DNA from: Gammaproteobacteria bacterium
GTDB lineage: Bacteria; Pseudomonadota; Gammaproteobacteria; JAJFJF01
Assembly (NCBI GenBank): GCA_021774255.1
Contig: JAJFJF010000034.1
Location: 1 to 64,000, forward strand
Length of the DNA: 64,000 nucleotides
Direction: 5' to 3'
In this document: in pieces, positions 49,369 through 58,588 of the stretch
How the letters are laid out: the number at the start of each line of letters is the position of its first letter
Numbering within the stretch: the stretch's first letter is position 1
Position numbers and translations under genes: made by a program
The notes under the pieces: model-generated
Databases searched by the model: none
Told to the model about the DNA's origin: nothing
Seen by the model: the letters and a program-made list of their open reading frames with translations, nothing else

Positions 49369-50630
49369 GAACCTCTACACTTTTATTCCCCACCTCAAAA
49401 GAAACCCCCGGCGACGCGGAGCTTATCAGCCACCAACTGATGCTACGTGCGGGGATGATCCGTAAATTAGGATCAGGCTTGTATACCTGGTTACCGTTAG
49501 GCTTGCGCGTACTCAAAAAAGTGGAAGCCATCGTGCGGGAAGAAATGGATCGTGCTGGCGCGCAAGAAATACTCATGCCCGCGATTCAACCTGCCGAGCT
49601 GTGGCAAGAAACTGGTCGCTGGGAAAAAATGGGCCCCACCATGCTCACGATGCAAGACCGCCATGGGCGCGATTTTTGTTTTGGGCCTACCCACGAAGAA
49701 GTTGTGGCAGACATCGCACGTCAAACCTTGCATAGCTATAAACAGTTGCCCACCACCCTCTATCAAATTCAAACGAAATTCCGAGATGAAATTCGTCCCC
49801 GCTTTGGCGTGATGCGTGCACGTGAATTTTTAATGAAAGACGCGTATTCCTTTCATATTACAAATGAAGATTTAGAAAAAACCTATCAAGTCCTTTTTGA
49901 TACTTACAGCCAGATTTTTACGCGCTTACAACTTAATTTTCGCGCGGTGCTCGCGGCAACCGGTGATATCGGCGGCAGTCTGTCACATGAATTCCATGTG
50001 CTTGCTGACAGTGGCGAAGATCAAATTGTTTACAGTGACGGCAGTGATTACGCCGCCAACGTTGAATTAGCCAACGCAGGTGAAGGTGACCCTAGCCCGG
50101 ATGGCAAAGGCACATTACACATCACACGCGGCATTGAAGTCGGGCATATTTTTCAGCTCGGCACGACCTATAGCCAAGCCTTAAACGCCAATGTACTTGG
50201 CCCAGATGGCAAGCAACACCCTTTGATCATGGGCTGTTACGGTATCGGTGTATCACGTATTGTGGCGGCGGCTATTGAACAAAATCACGACAACAACGGC
50301 ATCATCTGGCCAACGCCTATCGCCCCCTATGACGTTGCACTCGTGCCCATTGGGCTGCAAAAATCAACGCGCGTGCAAGCAGCTTGTGAAGCGCTGTATC
50401 ATAAACTGCAAGAAGCAGGGTTTGATGTGCTCTTTGATGATCGCAGTGAACGACCCGGCGTGCTTTTTGCGGACATGGATTTGCTTGGGATCCCACATCG
50501 CTTAGTCATCGGCGACCGCGGGTTAGATCAAGGCATGATTGAATACAAAGGCCGGCGGGATAGTGAGGCGCAGATGGTCAAGCAAGATCAATTATTGGAC
50601 TTCATCCGAAACTCTATCTGTGGTGGCTAA
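49365..50630 (+). CDS. proS: Prolyl-tRNA synthetase lacking the INS editing domain
   Basis: 421 residues instead of the roughly 570 usual in gammaproteobacteria. Class II motifs are intact: motif 1 [17 protein letters not shown], motif 2 [23 protein letters not shown]-type, motif 3 [15 protein letters not shown]. The anticodon domain is present. The sequence passes straight from [12 protein letters not shown] to [11 protein letters not shown], exactly where the roughly 150-residue INS domain that hydrolyses Ala-tRNA(Pro) normally lies. In-frame, no sign of a frameshift. Confidence 0.95.
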   Translation: MRTSTLLFPTSKETPGDAELISHQLMLRAGMIRKLGSGLYTWLPLGLRVLKKVEAIVREEMDRAGAQEILMPAIQPAELWQETGRWEKMGPTMLTMQDRHGRDFCFGPTHEEVVADIARQTLHSYKQLPTTLYQIQTKFRDEIRPRFGVMRAREFLMKDAYSFHITNEDLEKTYQVLFDTYSQIFTRLQLNFRAVLAATGDIGGSLSHEFHVLADSGEDQIVYSDGSDYAANVELANAGEGDPSPDGKGTLHITRGIEVGHIFQLGTTYSQALNANVLGPDGKQHPLIMGCYGIGVSRIVAAAIEQNHDNNGIIWPTPIAPYDVALVPIGLQKSTRVQAACEALYHKLQEAGFDVLFDDRSERPGVLFADMDLLGIPHRLVIGDRGLDQGMIEYKGRRDSEAQMVKQDQLLDFIRNSICGG

Positions 50631-50770
50631 TTGCTTCGTTGATGCGGTGCTCGAATCCTCATGGACTACGTTGTCCATTGCGGTTCTGTGCTCCTCTCGC
50701 CTCGCACTTCACTCACCACAGCGAGTTTCGAAAGAAGTCCATATCATTTTTAACTTTATCGGTGGTGGCT
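50631..50770. repeat. Dispersed repeat with CACCACAGCGAGTTT core
   Basis: Between proS and acyP. GCGGTGCTCGAATCCTC, two TGGACTACGTTGTCCA-like arms, then ACTCACCACAGCGAGTTT, whose tail also occurs at 6683-6700. The whole is flanked by direct GTGGTGGCTA (50621 and 50762). No gene. Confidence 0.65.
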
Positions 50771-50800
50771 AGCGCTTGGATTTTATCAATAACATGCAAA

Positions 50801-51121
50801 TTAGTCAGCATCGCTATAGCGAATAGCAAAAGGCACATCCAACTTTACACCCTGCACTTCACTTTCAGCCAAGGTCATCTCTTCCGCCACCACGTTCGTC
50901 ACGTTTGCGCCTGACGGGCCTATCCATAACCATTTGGTAAATCGCTCCATGTTGGCAGCCGTGCCGCAGGCAAGCGCTTCTACTTCACCTGTCAGGGTAT
51001 TACGCACCCAACCGTGTAAATCAAGCGCGCGTGCTTTTTCTTTTGTGGACGCACGAAACCACACCCCCTGCACGCGGCCGCTTATCACATAACGCCGGCA
51101 TTGCAGGTCACTTGCGCTCAT
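50801..51121 (-). CDS. acyP: Acylphosphatase
   Basis: 106 residues. SGRVQGVWFRASTKEKA holds the catalytic Arg and GWVRNTLTGEVEALACG the catalytic Asn. Small cytosolic enzyme that hydrolyses acyl phosphates. Its ATG overlaps the stop of the TlpA-like gene upstream by 4 bases. Confidence 0.93.
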   Translation of the reverse strand: MSASDLQCRRYVISGRVQGVWFRASTKEKARALDLHGWVRNTLTGEVEALACGTAANMERFTKWLWIGPSGANVTNVVAEEMTLAESEVQGVKLDVPFAIRYSDAD

Positions 51122-51594
51122 GACACTAAGGTCACGCCCATGAAGTCTGCCAATTCTTTATCTGTTTGCGGTCCCAATAACGGCCCACGCAGATAGCCTT
51201 CTGGATCAATAAAATACGTGGTCGGTAAACCCGCAATCGGCTCAACCTCTAGCATGGCAAACTGCTCGGCAGGTAGTAATGGGTAGCTGACCAACAAATC
51301 ACGCGCAAAGGCATTGAGCTTGTCGTCATCCCAATTATCAAAGTTTAAGCCTAGCACGGTCACATCACGGTAGTTGCGATGCAGGGCTTCTAACTCTGGC
51401 ATTTCAACAATACAGGGCTGGCACCAGGCGGCCCAATAGTTCAATACCACCCACTGACCACGCAAATCAGCCAGTTGAATGGTCTGCCCTTGGCTATCCG
51501 TCAAGTGTAAATCAGGCGCCTCATACACCTCTGCGCCTGAACAAGCCAGGAGGCCAGCACAGAGCACCATCATCATTACATAACGTGTTTTCAT
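51118..51594 (-). CDS. TlpA/ResA-like thioredoxin-fold lipoprotein
   Basis: 158 residues from the ATG at 51594 (a TTG at 51630 is less likely). Lipoprotein signal with LLACS (Cys18), then thioredoxin fold with redox motif WAAWCQPC (about 58) and cis-Pro region AGLPTTYFID. Probably a periplasmic membrane-anchored thiol reductase, perhaps fed by DsbD. Confidence 0.88.
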   Translation of the reverse strand: MKTRYVMMMVLCAGLLACSGAEVYEAPDLHLTDSQGQTIQLADLRGQWVVLNYWAAWCQPCIVEMPELEALHRNYRDVTVLGLNFDNWDDDKLNAFARDLLVSYPLLPAEQFAMLEVEPIAGLPTTYFIDPEGYLRGPLLGPQTDKELADFMGVTLVS

Positions 51595-51685
51595 GCTCAC
51601 GATAATATAACCCCATCCAGTCAAATACAACCGTTCCCACCCCGCCCTTTCTTCATGCTATTTCTATCATGTATAATGCCTGCTT

Positions 51686-52644
<959 letters not shown>

Positions 52645-52660
52645 CGGAACACTCTCTCGC

Positions 52661-53011
52661 ATGGCCCAATTCAGCTACCGTGTCGCACTATTGGCCTACT
52701 TCAGTTTGATCGTGTTGATGACCTTATGGACGCTCGTTTTCCTGCCTGACACTTTCACCGCGCGCGGCGGCCTGTGGCTCATACAAGTCATTCCTTTATG
52801 CTTACCACTGTATGGCTTGCTTCGCCGCAGTACCCGCGCGTTTTTACTCGCTAGCCTGCTCGTTTTACTCTATTTTGCTTATGCAGTGACGGTGGTTATG
52901 CAAACACCCCCTGGCGAAGCCATATATGCTGTCGCCTGGAGCGTTATCCTGTGTGCCACTGCTTTTTTTAGTTTTTCAATGGCTTACCTACGGATCACTG
53001 CACGAGCCTGA
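52661..53011 (+). CDS. DUF2069 inner-membrane protein
   Basis: 116 residues from the ATG at 52661 (the frame stays open into wrbA). Four hydrophobic helices; FLPDTFTARGGLWLIQVIPLCLP-type and FAYAVTVVMQTPPGE are family features. It commonly follows wrbA in gammaproteobacteria. Function unknown. Confidence 0.85.
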   Translation: MAQFSYRVALLAYFSLIVLMTLWTLVFLPDTFTARGGLWLIQVIPLCLPLYGLLRRSTRAFLLASLLVLLYFAYAVTVVMQTPPGEAIYAVAWSVILCATAFFSFSMAYLRITARA

Positions 53012-53039
53012 GCCCCTTATCCACAGCCCTTTACCTTCT

Positions 53040-53190
53040 CAATATGTGTTCTCTGTCTGTGTAGAAACACAGCGCCGTGCAGTTTGAAGTGCCGCTCGCC
53101 TCTCTTGCACAGGCACGGCACGCCGTGCCCCTACATCCATTTTTCAGGCAGTTTTCACAACAAAAAGCCCCATGAACGCTTACAACATAC
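53040..53190. repeat. Palindrome and MITE-end repeat
   Basis: GGCACGGCACGCCGTGCCCC palindrome followed by CCCCATGAACGCTTAC, the inverse of the GTAANCGTTCACGGGG ends at 18671 and 23063. No gene; an 82-codon minus frame across it is not supported. 53191-53330 is AT-rich. Confidence 0.6.
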
Positions 53191-53326
53191 CTCAAAATAC
53201 AAAAAATAATAATATGTAACATCAAAAAACATGCATACTTAAAAAAATAGCAAAAAATGCTGGAAAAACTATACAGCAATAACTCATTGTTTTAAAATAA
53301 TTAAAATATCTTTACCCTTTAAATTT

Positions 53327-53352
53327 ATAAAAAATATTGTTAGTTAGTTAAT
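53327..53352 (+). other. Partial 3'-element-like sequence before unit E
   Basis: AAAAAATATTGTTAGTTAGTT directly abuts the upstream element of gene E. It resembles the 3' elements of other units although no unit gene precedes it on this strand. It may mark a unit boundary or a lost unit. Confidence 0.4.
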
Positions 53353-53380
53353 TTACATGCGGATGTTACGCCATATATAG
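53352..53380 (+). promoter_or_regulatory. Shared upstream element of unit E
   Basis: TTTAC-ATGCGGATG-TTACGC-CATATATAG, ending about 122 bases before the ATG of gene E. It is on the plus strand as the gene requires. The TATATA part is clear. Confidence 0.8.
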
Positions 53381-53491
53381 AGATACATAGACTTTGCCTT
53401 GTATCGACCTTTTGCGCTTGCGCTTTTTTACGTGACTATTTTCTTTTTGACGTGATCCCTTTCGCAAACAACAAACAACGCAACCACTACC

Positions 53492-55204
53492 ATGGCAACT
53501 ACCGACTTTGAAATGATGACTCTCAGTGGGGGCGCTTCGGCGCCTTCCTTCGAAGACATGCAGGCCAAGGCGAAGGGGCTGCAGGCTCAGATCTTCTCCC
53601 CTCCCGAGGGGATGACGCCGGCCGAGAGCCTCCACCGCTACCTCGACTACCTCGAGGCGGCGTTCGAGGGACGCGCCGACGAGATGCAGGACACGCTCTT
53701 CGAAGAGCTCCCTGAGCCCCAGCAAGCGGCCTACAACGTCCTGCTCCAGCGTCTGGGTGCCACCTTCTCTCCCGCCGTCGACCGTGACGACAAGGAGGAG
53801 GATGACAAGCTGGACGAGCCCACTCGTCGCATCCAGGCGATCGGACAGCAGATCCCTGCTGGTCCTCAGGGAAACTCGACTCGCGAGAAGTTGAGTGCTC
53901 TGCGTTGCCGCAACGCGCGCAGCCTCTTCCTCGCGCACCAGATCCAGCAGCTGGAACTGGGTGCCCAGGCGGCAACGCTCGACCTCGAGCAACAGCTCGC
54001 GGCCACCGACGGTGAAGGAGAGACCGACGCCACCCGCCAGGCGCATTACCGTCGCCTGGACGAGAATGCCCCCAGGATCCAGGCGTTGCAGAACGAGCTC
54101 CGGGGACTGGACAGCAAGCTCATGCAGGACATCCGGTCTCTTGAGATCGCGCTGCGTGCCGCCACCGCCTTGCACGCCGCCGAGGACTGCCTCGAGGATG
54201 GCGGCACCCAGAAGCGCCCCGAAGTCCTCGATGAGGCCAAGGCGAAGGCCAAGCTGACCCGCTCCCCCCACCTTCTCGAAGGGCTTAAGGAGCTCAAGGT
54301 CCAGCGCGACCTCATCCAGAAGCGCTTCATGCGCACGATCCAGGAAGTACGGGAGATGCTGCAGGCCCTGCAGGCCAACACGCTCGGCCTCTTGCGCCAT
54401 GACGAGCTCAAGACCAAGGCCGAAGCGCTCATGCAGGACATCCAGATCCTCAGTCAGTTCAACTGGCTGATGAAGTGGTCCGAAGAGGAGCTGGCCGCGC
54501 GGCACCGCCGCCAGGAACTGGAGAACGCCCCCCCGAGCACTGGCCACAAGACGGCCGCCTCCAAGCTGTTTGGGACCGCCCTCCTCGCCGCGGCGGGTCC
54601 TGCTACGCATGTCCCTCATGAGATGGCGCACGAGCGTCAGGTCATGGCCCCGCTTGTCCGCCAGGCCATGCAGAAGAAGGGCGCCCTCACGCTGTTCGGC
54701 AAGCAAGTCTTCGACAGCAACACCCACGTCGCTCAGGAGTACATTGACGAGCGCCGGGTCATGGGCCCGCTAGTCCAACAGGCCAAGCAGAAGAAGGGCG
54801 CCCGCAAGCGGTTCGGCAAGCAAGTCTTCGACGGCAACAACCACGTCGCTCAGGAGTACGCTGACGAGCGTCGGGTCATGGCCCCGCTTGTCCGCAAGGC
54901 CATGCAGAAGAAGGGCGCCCGCAAGCGGTTCGGCAAGCAGGACTTCAACGGCAGCAACCACGTCACGCGTGAGCAGGTCTCTGAGGCCGCGGTCACCAAC
55001 AAGTACAAGGCGGAGATGGCGTCCCACAAGACCCTGACCATGACCCAGCTGAAGAAGATGCCGACTCTGGAGCTCCTGGCCACGGTCCTGATGCTGCACG
55101 GCACCTACCAGACGGAGGAGGACATCACTCGCAAGGCTCGGCTTAGCTGGGCCAACGAAGAGGTCCGCGACCGCCAGCAGCTGGCGGAGCAGCAAAACGC
55201 TTGA
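53492..55204 (+). CDS. Unit gene E: GC-rich helical protein with 39-residue tandem repeats
   Basis: 570 residues, no signal peptide or membrane segment; predominantly helical and rich in Glu, Gln, Arg and Ala. Residues about 360-500 hold tandem repeats of 39 residues (FGKQVFDxNxHVAQEY, DERRVMxPLVxxAxQKKGARKR); the DNA period is exactly 117 bases at 54695, 54812 and 54929, with a diverged copy before. It is far more GC-rich than the rest of the window. The start context is ACCATGG, a full Kozak match, with no Shine-Dalgarno. A long minus-strand frame inside is a shadow: the flanking unit elements are oriented plus. Unknown function. Confidence 0.75.
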   Translation: MATTDFEMMTLSGGASAPSFEDMQAKAKGLQAQIFSPPEGMTPAESLHRYLDYLEAAFEGRADEMQDTLFEELPEPQQAAYNVLLQRLGATFSPAVDRDDKEEDDKLDEPTRRIQAIGQQIPAGPQGNSTREKLSALRCRNARSLFLAHQIQQLELGAQAATLDLEQQLAATDGEGETDATRQAHYRRLDENAPRIQALQNELRGLDSKLMQDIRSLEIALRAATALHAAEDCLEDGGTQKRPEVLDEAKAKAKLTRSPHLLEGLKELKVQRDLIQKRFMRTIQEVREMLQALQANTLGLLRHDELKTKAEALMQDIQILSQFNWLMKWSEEELAARHRRQELENAPPSTGHKTAASKLFGTALLAAAGPATHVPHEMAHERQVMAPLVRQAMQKKGALTLFGKQVFDSNTHVAQEYIDERRVMGPLVQQAKQKKGARKRFGKQVFDGNNHVAQEYADERRVMAPLVRKAMQKKGARKRFGKQDFNGSNHVTREQVSEAAVTNKYKAEMASHKTLTMTQLKKMPTLELLATVLMLHGTYQTEEDITRKARLSWANEEVRDRQQLAEQQNA

Positions 55205-55245
55205 TGTCAGATCAAGCCCTGGGTTCTGGCTGCCCATCAAGCCGC

Positions 55246-55280
55246 ATTTAAAAAAACCAAAAAACAAAGTTTCTACTTTA
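55246..55280 (+). other. Shared 3' A-rich element of unit E
   Basis: CATTTAAAAAAACC, then AAAAAACAAAGTTTCTACTTT, 41 bases past the stop. Two more A-rich stretches with partial similarity follow at about 55322 and 55388. 55281-55509 is otherwise AT-rich with no gene. Confidence 0.6.
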
Positions 55281-55509
55281 TTCTTTATTTACATTTTTTT
55301 TTCGCATTTTTTCCTTTTTGCGTTAAAAAAAGCGCAACCCAAAAAAACCAAGTACTTACTTTTTTCTTCTCCGCATTTTTATTTTTGATGCGTTTAAAAA
55401 AAATCTCAACATTGGTGTCAGGCCTTGTCAAACGCTCTTGTTAACAAAATGGACGTTTTTCAAGTATACTAGCCCTCTTTGTTCAAACGCGCTTCAAACG
55501 AGACACAAC

Positions 55510-56052
55510 ATGATACGTAACTTTCTAGACAAACAGCCCAACCTCCACCCTACCGCTTTTGTTGACCCCAGCGCGGTTGTCATCGGCGACGTGCACCTGG
55601 CCAAAGACAGCTCTCTGTGGCCCACGGTCGTCGCGCGCGGTGACATTCACGGGATCCACATCGGGGAGGCCAGCAATATTCAAGACGGCACGGTGATCCA
55701 CGTGACACACGAAAGCCAGTACAGCCAAGAAGGAGGGTACCCGACTATCATTGAAGATCATGTGACCGTCGGCCACCAAGTGATTTTGCATGCCTGTCAT
55801 GTGAAAAGTTATAGCTTAATTGGCATGGGCGCGGTGTTGTTAGATGGCGCCGTGGTGGAGTCTAATGTGGTGGTTGCCGCTGGCAGTGTCGTGCCCCCGG
55901 GGAAAACGCTCACGTCAGGTTATTTATGGTTAGGCAATCCCGTGCAACAAAAACGGCCATTGACTCAAAAAGAAATGGATTATTTTGCTTACAGCGCGCA
56001 ATATTATCTTGATCTAAAAAATCAGCATCTGAAGTCGTTATCAGATAAGTAA
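55510..56052 (+). CDS. Gamma-carbonic anhydrase family protein (YrdA-like)
   Basis: 180 residues from the ATG at 55510 (the frame extends upstream to 55438). Left-handed beta-helix hexapeptide repeats: AVVIGDVHLAKDSSLWPTVV, RGDIHGIHIGEASNIQDGTVI-type; metal-ligand histidines in IHVTHES and VGHQVILHACH. Many such proteins bind metal; carbonic anhydrase activity is not certain. Confidence 0.9.
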   Translation: MIRNFLDKQPNLHPTAFVDPSAVVIGDVHLAKDSSLWPTVVARGDIHGIHIGEASNIQDGTVIHVTHESQYSQEGGYPTIIEDHVTVGHQVILHACHVKSYSLIGMGAVLLDGAVVESNVVVAAGSVVPPGKTLTSGYLWLGNPVQQKRPLTQKEMDYFAYSAQYYLDLKNQHLKSLSDK

Positions 56053-56059
56053 TACACGA

Positions 56060-56190
56060 ATAACCCCTCACCCCTTGCTGTGCTACGCTGTCCCTGCTGC
56101 GCTGGCAAGCCAGCCCTGGGCTCTCCCTGCCCAGGGCGCGCTCGCAATATATTTCTCGCCCCTCTCCCCTTCAAGGGGAGAGGGAGCAAT
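56060..56190. repeat. Interspersed repeat with GGGGAGAGG palindrome
   Basis: CCCCTCACCCC, GGCAAGCCAGCCCTGGGCTC, then the CTCTCCCCTTCAAGGGGAG hairpin that also occurs at 13-37. 56191-56343 has no gene. Confidence 0.7.
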
Positions 56191-56343
56191 TCTTTAGGGT
56201 CTCCAACACCTCCACTTGCAGGCATGCCCCTTGCCTCCTCCAGAGAAAAGAAAATTATTTTTCAAAATTGGAGACGTAAGCACACAGGAACTAGCATAAT
56301 AATAATTTAACTCAAACTGGAGTGAGTCCTTAAAAACGTAGAT

Positions 56344-57198
56344 TCAATCTTTACGGAGTGTACGTATCACCGCTTGCGTATCAAGTACAATCGACTGGCC
56401 ATGCCAAATTTTAAATGATTCAGCGGCTTGCTCCACCAGCATGCCCAAGCCATCAAACACTAGGCAACAGCCATTGTCTGTTGCGACACGCTGAAACCAC
56501 GTTGGCGCAACACCGTAAGATAAATCATACGCTGCTCGCGCTTTTTCAAACAAAGCGCGCGGCAAATCGGGCACCGCATCCGCCGCCACATTCACCGGCA
56601 AGGCATTGATGATTAAATCGACCTCATCATCGCTCTCTGCCAACGCGGCAAAATCACTTGCCACCAATTGGCCCGGCTTGTTAACACGCGCGGCAAAAGC
56701 ATGACACAGGCTTTCTACTTTTTCTATTGCACGCCCGACCACCTTCACTTGTTGAGGCAAGGCGGCGAGCACCGGATCTAACAGACCGCGCACCGCACCG
56801 CCTGCGCCTAAAATAAGCACTCGACTGCCATGCAGAGGGATCTGTAAATTGTGCTGTATATCGCGCACCAAACCCACGCCGTCGGTGTTATCCCCTGCCC
56901 AACCTGTCGATAAACGCGTGAGCGTGTTCACCGCACCGGCAATCTGCGCGCGCGCGGTGCAAGACACCGCTGCGGCATACGCTTGTTGTTTAAAGGGCAG
57001 GGTAATATTCAGACCACGCAAGCCACGTTGGTGGCAATCTGCCAACACCGTTAAAAAGTCGGTTGCCGATGCCAAGCGTCGCGTGTAATCGACTGTCGCA
57101 CCCCATTGCTGCGCAAAGGCCTGATGCACTTGTGGAGATAAACTATGCTCGACGGGGCAGCCTATGACAGCAAAACTTCCTAAGTAGTTGTTTTTCAA
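56344..57198 (-). CDS. aroE: Shikimate dehydrogenase
   Basis: 284 residues. AVIGCPVEHSLSPQVHQAFA (substrate-binding Ser-x-Ser), NITLPFKQQAYA (catalytic Lys), GDNTDGVGLVRDI (catalytic Asp), VLILGAGGAVRGLL (NADP Rossmann). Fourth step of the shikimate pathway, which also feeds TyrA encoded at 28103. Confidence 0.95.
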   Translation of the reverse strand: MKNNYLGSFAVIGCPVEHSLSPQVHQAFAQQWGATVDYTRRLASATDFLTVLADCHQRGLRGLNITLPFKQQAYAAAVSCTARAQIAGAVNTLTRLSTGWAGDNTDGVGLVRDIQHNLQIPLHGSRVLILGAGGAVRGLLDPVLAALPQQVKVVGRAIEKVESLCHAFAARVNKPGQLVASDFAALAESDDEVDLIINALPVNVAADAVPDLPRALFEKARAAYDLSYGVAPTWFQRVATDNGCCLVFDGLGMLVEQAAESFKIWHGQSIVLDTQAVIRTLRKD

Positions 57199-57278
57199 AA
57201 TCGAACCCAGCCTAGTCCCGATGCGGAAACTCCGTTATACTGTTTTGTATGTACCCAAGATAGTGATTTTCCTAGAAA

Positions 57279-58322
57279 ATGCAAGATATCATTAACTTAC
57301 CACTTGAAGAGCAGCAGCAGCTTTTTATTGAAACAGCCAAACAAGGCGGCTTTATTTCCCCCATTTTCATCGAGCGGGATTTTTGGGCGTGCTGGATACT
57401 CCAGCAAATTTTTAGCGAAGCCGTCACCGCAAAAAGCCCAACGCTATTTTTAAAAGGCAGCTTTCCTTCTGTCAAAGCATACCACGCTATCGAACGCATC
57501 TACGCGGATCTCGATTTAATGATCAACCGAGACGATTTAGGGTTTGATGAAGATATTTTTGAGCTCGTAAAAGAAGACAGCGAAACGATCAGCCACTATA
57601 AAAAGAAAATTTTTTCAGCCAAAGCCGATTATATTCATCATATTTTGTACCCCTTTTTACTCGAGCGCTGTGCAGAAAAAATTCCGGGCGCATGGTGTAT
57701 CAAAATAAATCGTCCTTTTGACCCTTATCTTTCTTTCGACCCCCCTCGCTCGTTACCTGGCTTACTGTATTCCACAGACAAAATTCAACCTTGGGTCAAA
57801 ATTGATTTTGATATCAGTGCCAGCCACTATGAAACAAAAAACATAGAGTCACGTGACATAAAACCCTATGTTGCTGAGCACCCTTTATGTCAGGGTAAAA
57901 ATCTCACGCACACTATGCCCGTGCATAACTTAATTGAAACCTTTTGGGATAAAGTCTGTGGCTTGCATTTTACCGCCAACTTATCAAAAGAAGAGGTGCA
58001 TCATCAGTTACGCTTTAACTGGTTACGGGTGTCTGACTATTATGACCTGGCCATGCTGTATCGCGCCGGGATGCTTGAAGAAGCGCTGAAACATGATCAT
58101 TTATTGCAATATATTAATTTGCGTAAAGAAGTATTTTACATGCACAGCAAACAAGCGGCAGATACCTTTAAAAGAGGCAGCCTGCGCTTAATTCCGTCAG
58201 AAGACGTGCTCTCTGATATTGCAAAGCTGTACGAAAAACAAGTGACGTTCCTCCACGGTGACACTCTCTCCTTTGATGACGTTATTGATGACCTGAGACA
58301 ATTAGAACCCCTGCTCAACTAG
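57279..58322 (+). CDS. Nucleotidyltransferase-fold AbiEii/AbiGii-like protein
   Basis: 347 residues resembling the AbiEii toxin family: IERDFWACWILQQIF (about 26-40), LFLKGSFPSVKAYHAIERIYADLDLMI-type region (about 57-85). The usual GG(T/S)SLSK loop is changed to KGSFPSVK, with the first Gly-Gly lost, while the following (E/D)xD pair is kept. No AbiEi antitoxin gene flanks it, so it is an orphan or a repurposed member. Divergent from aroE. Confidence 0.8.
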   Translation: MQDIINLPLEEQQQLFIETAKQGGFISPIFIERDFWACWILQQIFSEAVTAKSPTLFLKGSFPSVKAYHAIERIYADLDLMINRDDLGFDEDIFELVKEDSETISHYKKKIFSAKADYIHHILYPFLLERCAEKIPGAWCIKINRPFDPYLSFDPPRSLPGLLYSTDKIQPWVKIDFDISASHYETKNIESRDIKPYVAEHPLCQGKNLTHTMPVHNLIETFWDKVCGLHFTANLSKEEVHHQLRFNWLRVSDYYDLAMLYRAGMLEEALKHDHLLQYINLRKEVFYMHSKQAADTFKRGSLRLIPSEDVLSDIAKLYEKQVTFLHGDTLSFDDVIDDLRQLEPLLN

Positions 58323-58360
58323 GCAATGGGTAGCAAGGCGTGCAAGCGCCGCGGACAAAT

Positions 58361-58400
58361 AAGCTATTTAAATAACTTTATTTTTTATGTTTTTTTATCC
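58361..58400 (-). other. Shared 3' A-rich element of unit F
   Basis: In gene direction GGATAAAAAAACAT, then AAAAAATAAAGTTATTTAAAT, about 188 bases past the stop of gene F. Confidence 0.6.
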
Positions 58401-58433
58401 TCGCAGTTTCTCTTTTCTGCTTACCGCGACTAA

Positions 58434-58520
58434 AGCTGCCCGGGCAGCCACAGAGGCTGCCCCTACAAATAATACCTTCTACGTGCGACAAGGGATCATC
58501 TCCCCCCTGTGAGCACTTAC
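58434..58520. repeat. Composite REP and MITE-end repeat (inverse of 23059 copy)
   Basis: GCAGCCACAGAGGCTGCCCC palindrome, then AATAATACCTTCTACGTGCG and GTGAGCACTTAC, the reverse complement arrangement of the repeat at 23059-23168. Confidence 0.7.
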
Positions 58521-58588
58521 TATTAATCTAATGATGCTCTTCAGCAGCGTTTACTCTCTCTATCATCCTTTCAAATAAAAGGGGTTGA

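Noticed and set aside
49365-50630. proS as a frameshifted pseudogene
   Set aside because: One continuous frame with all class II motifs and the anticodon domain; only the editing domain is missing.
50640-50700. tRNA-like GGTGCTCGAATCC
   Set aside because: Part of a dispersed intergenic repeat, with no cloverleaf.
53031-53279. 82-codon minus-strand ORF
   Set aside because: Lies across a palindromic repeat and AT-rich spacer, no ribosome site, no recognisable family.
53366-54727. A 453-codon minus-strand frame inside gene E
   Set aside because: Shadow caused by high GC. The plus frame has the Kozak-like ATG, in-phase 39-residue repeats and correctly oriented flanking elements.
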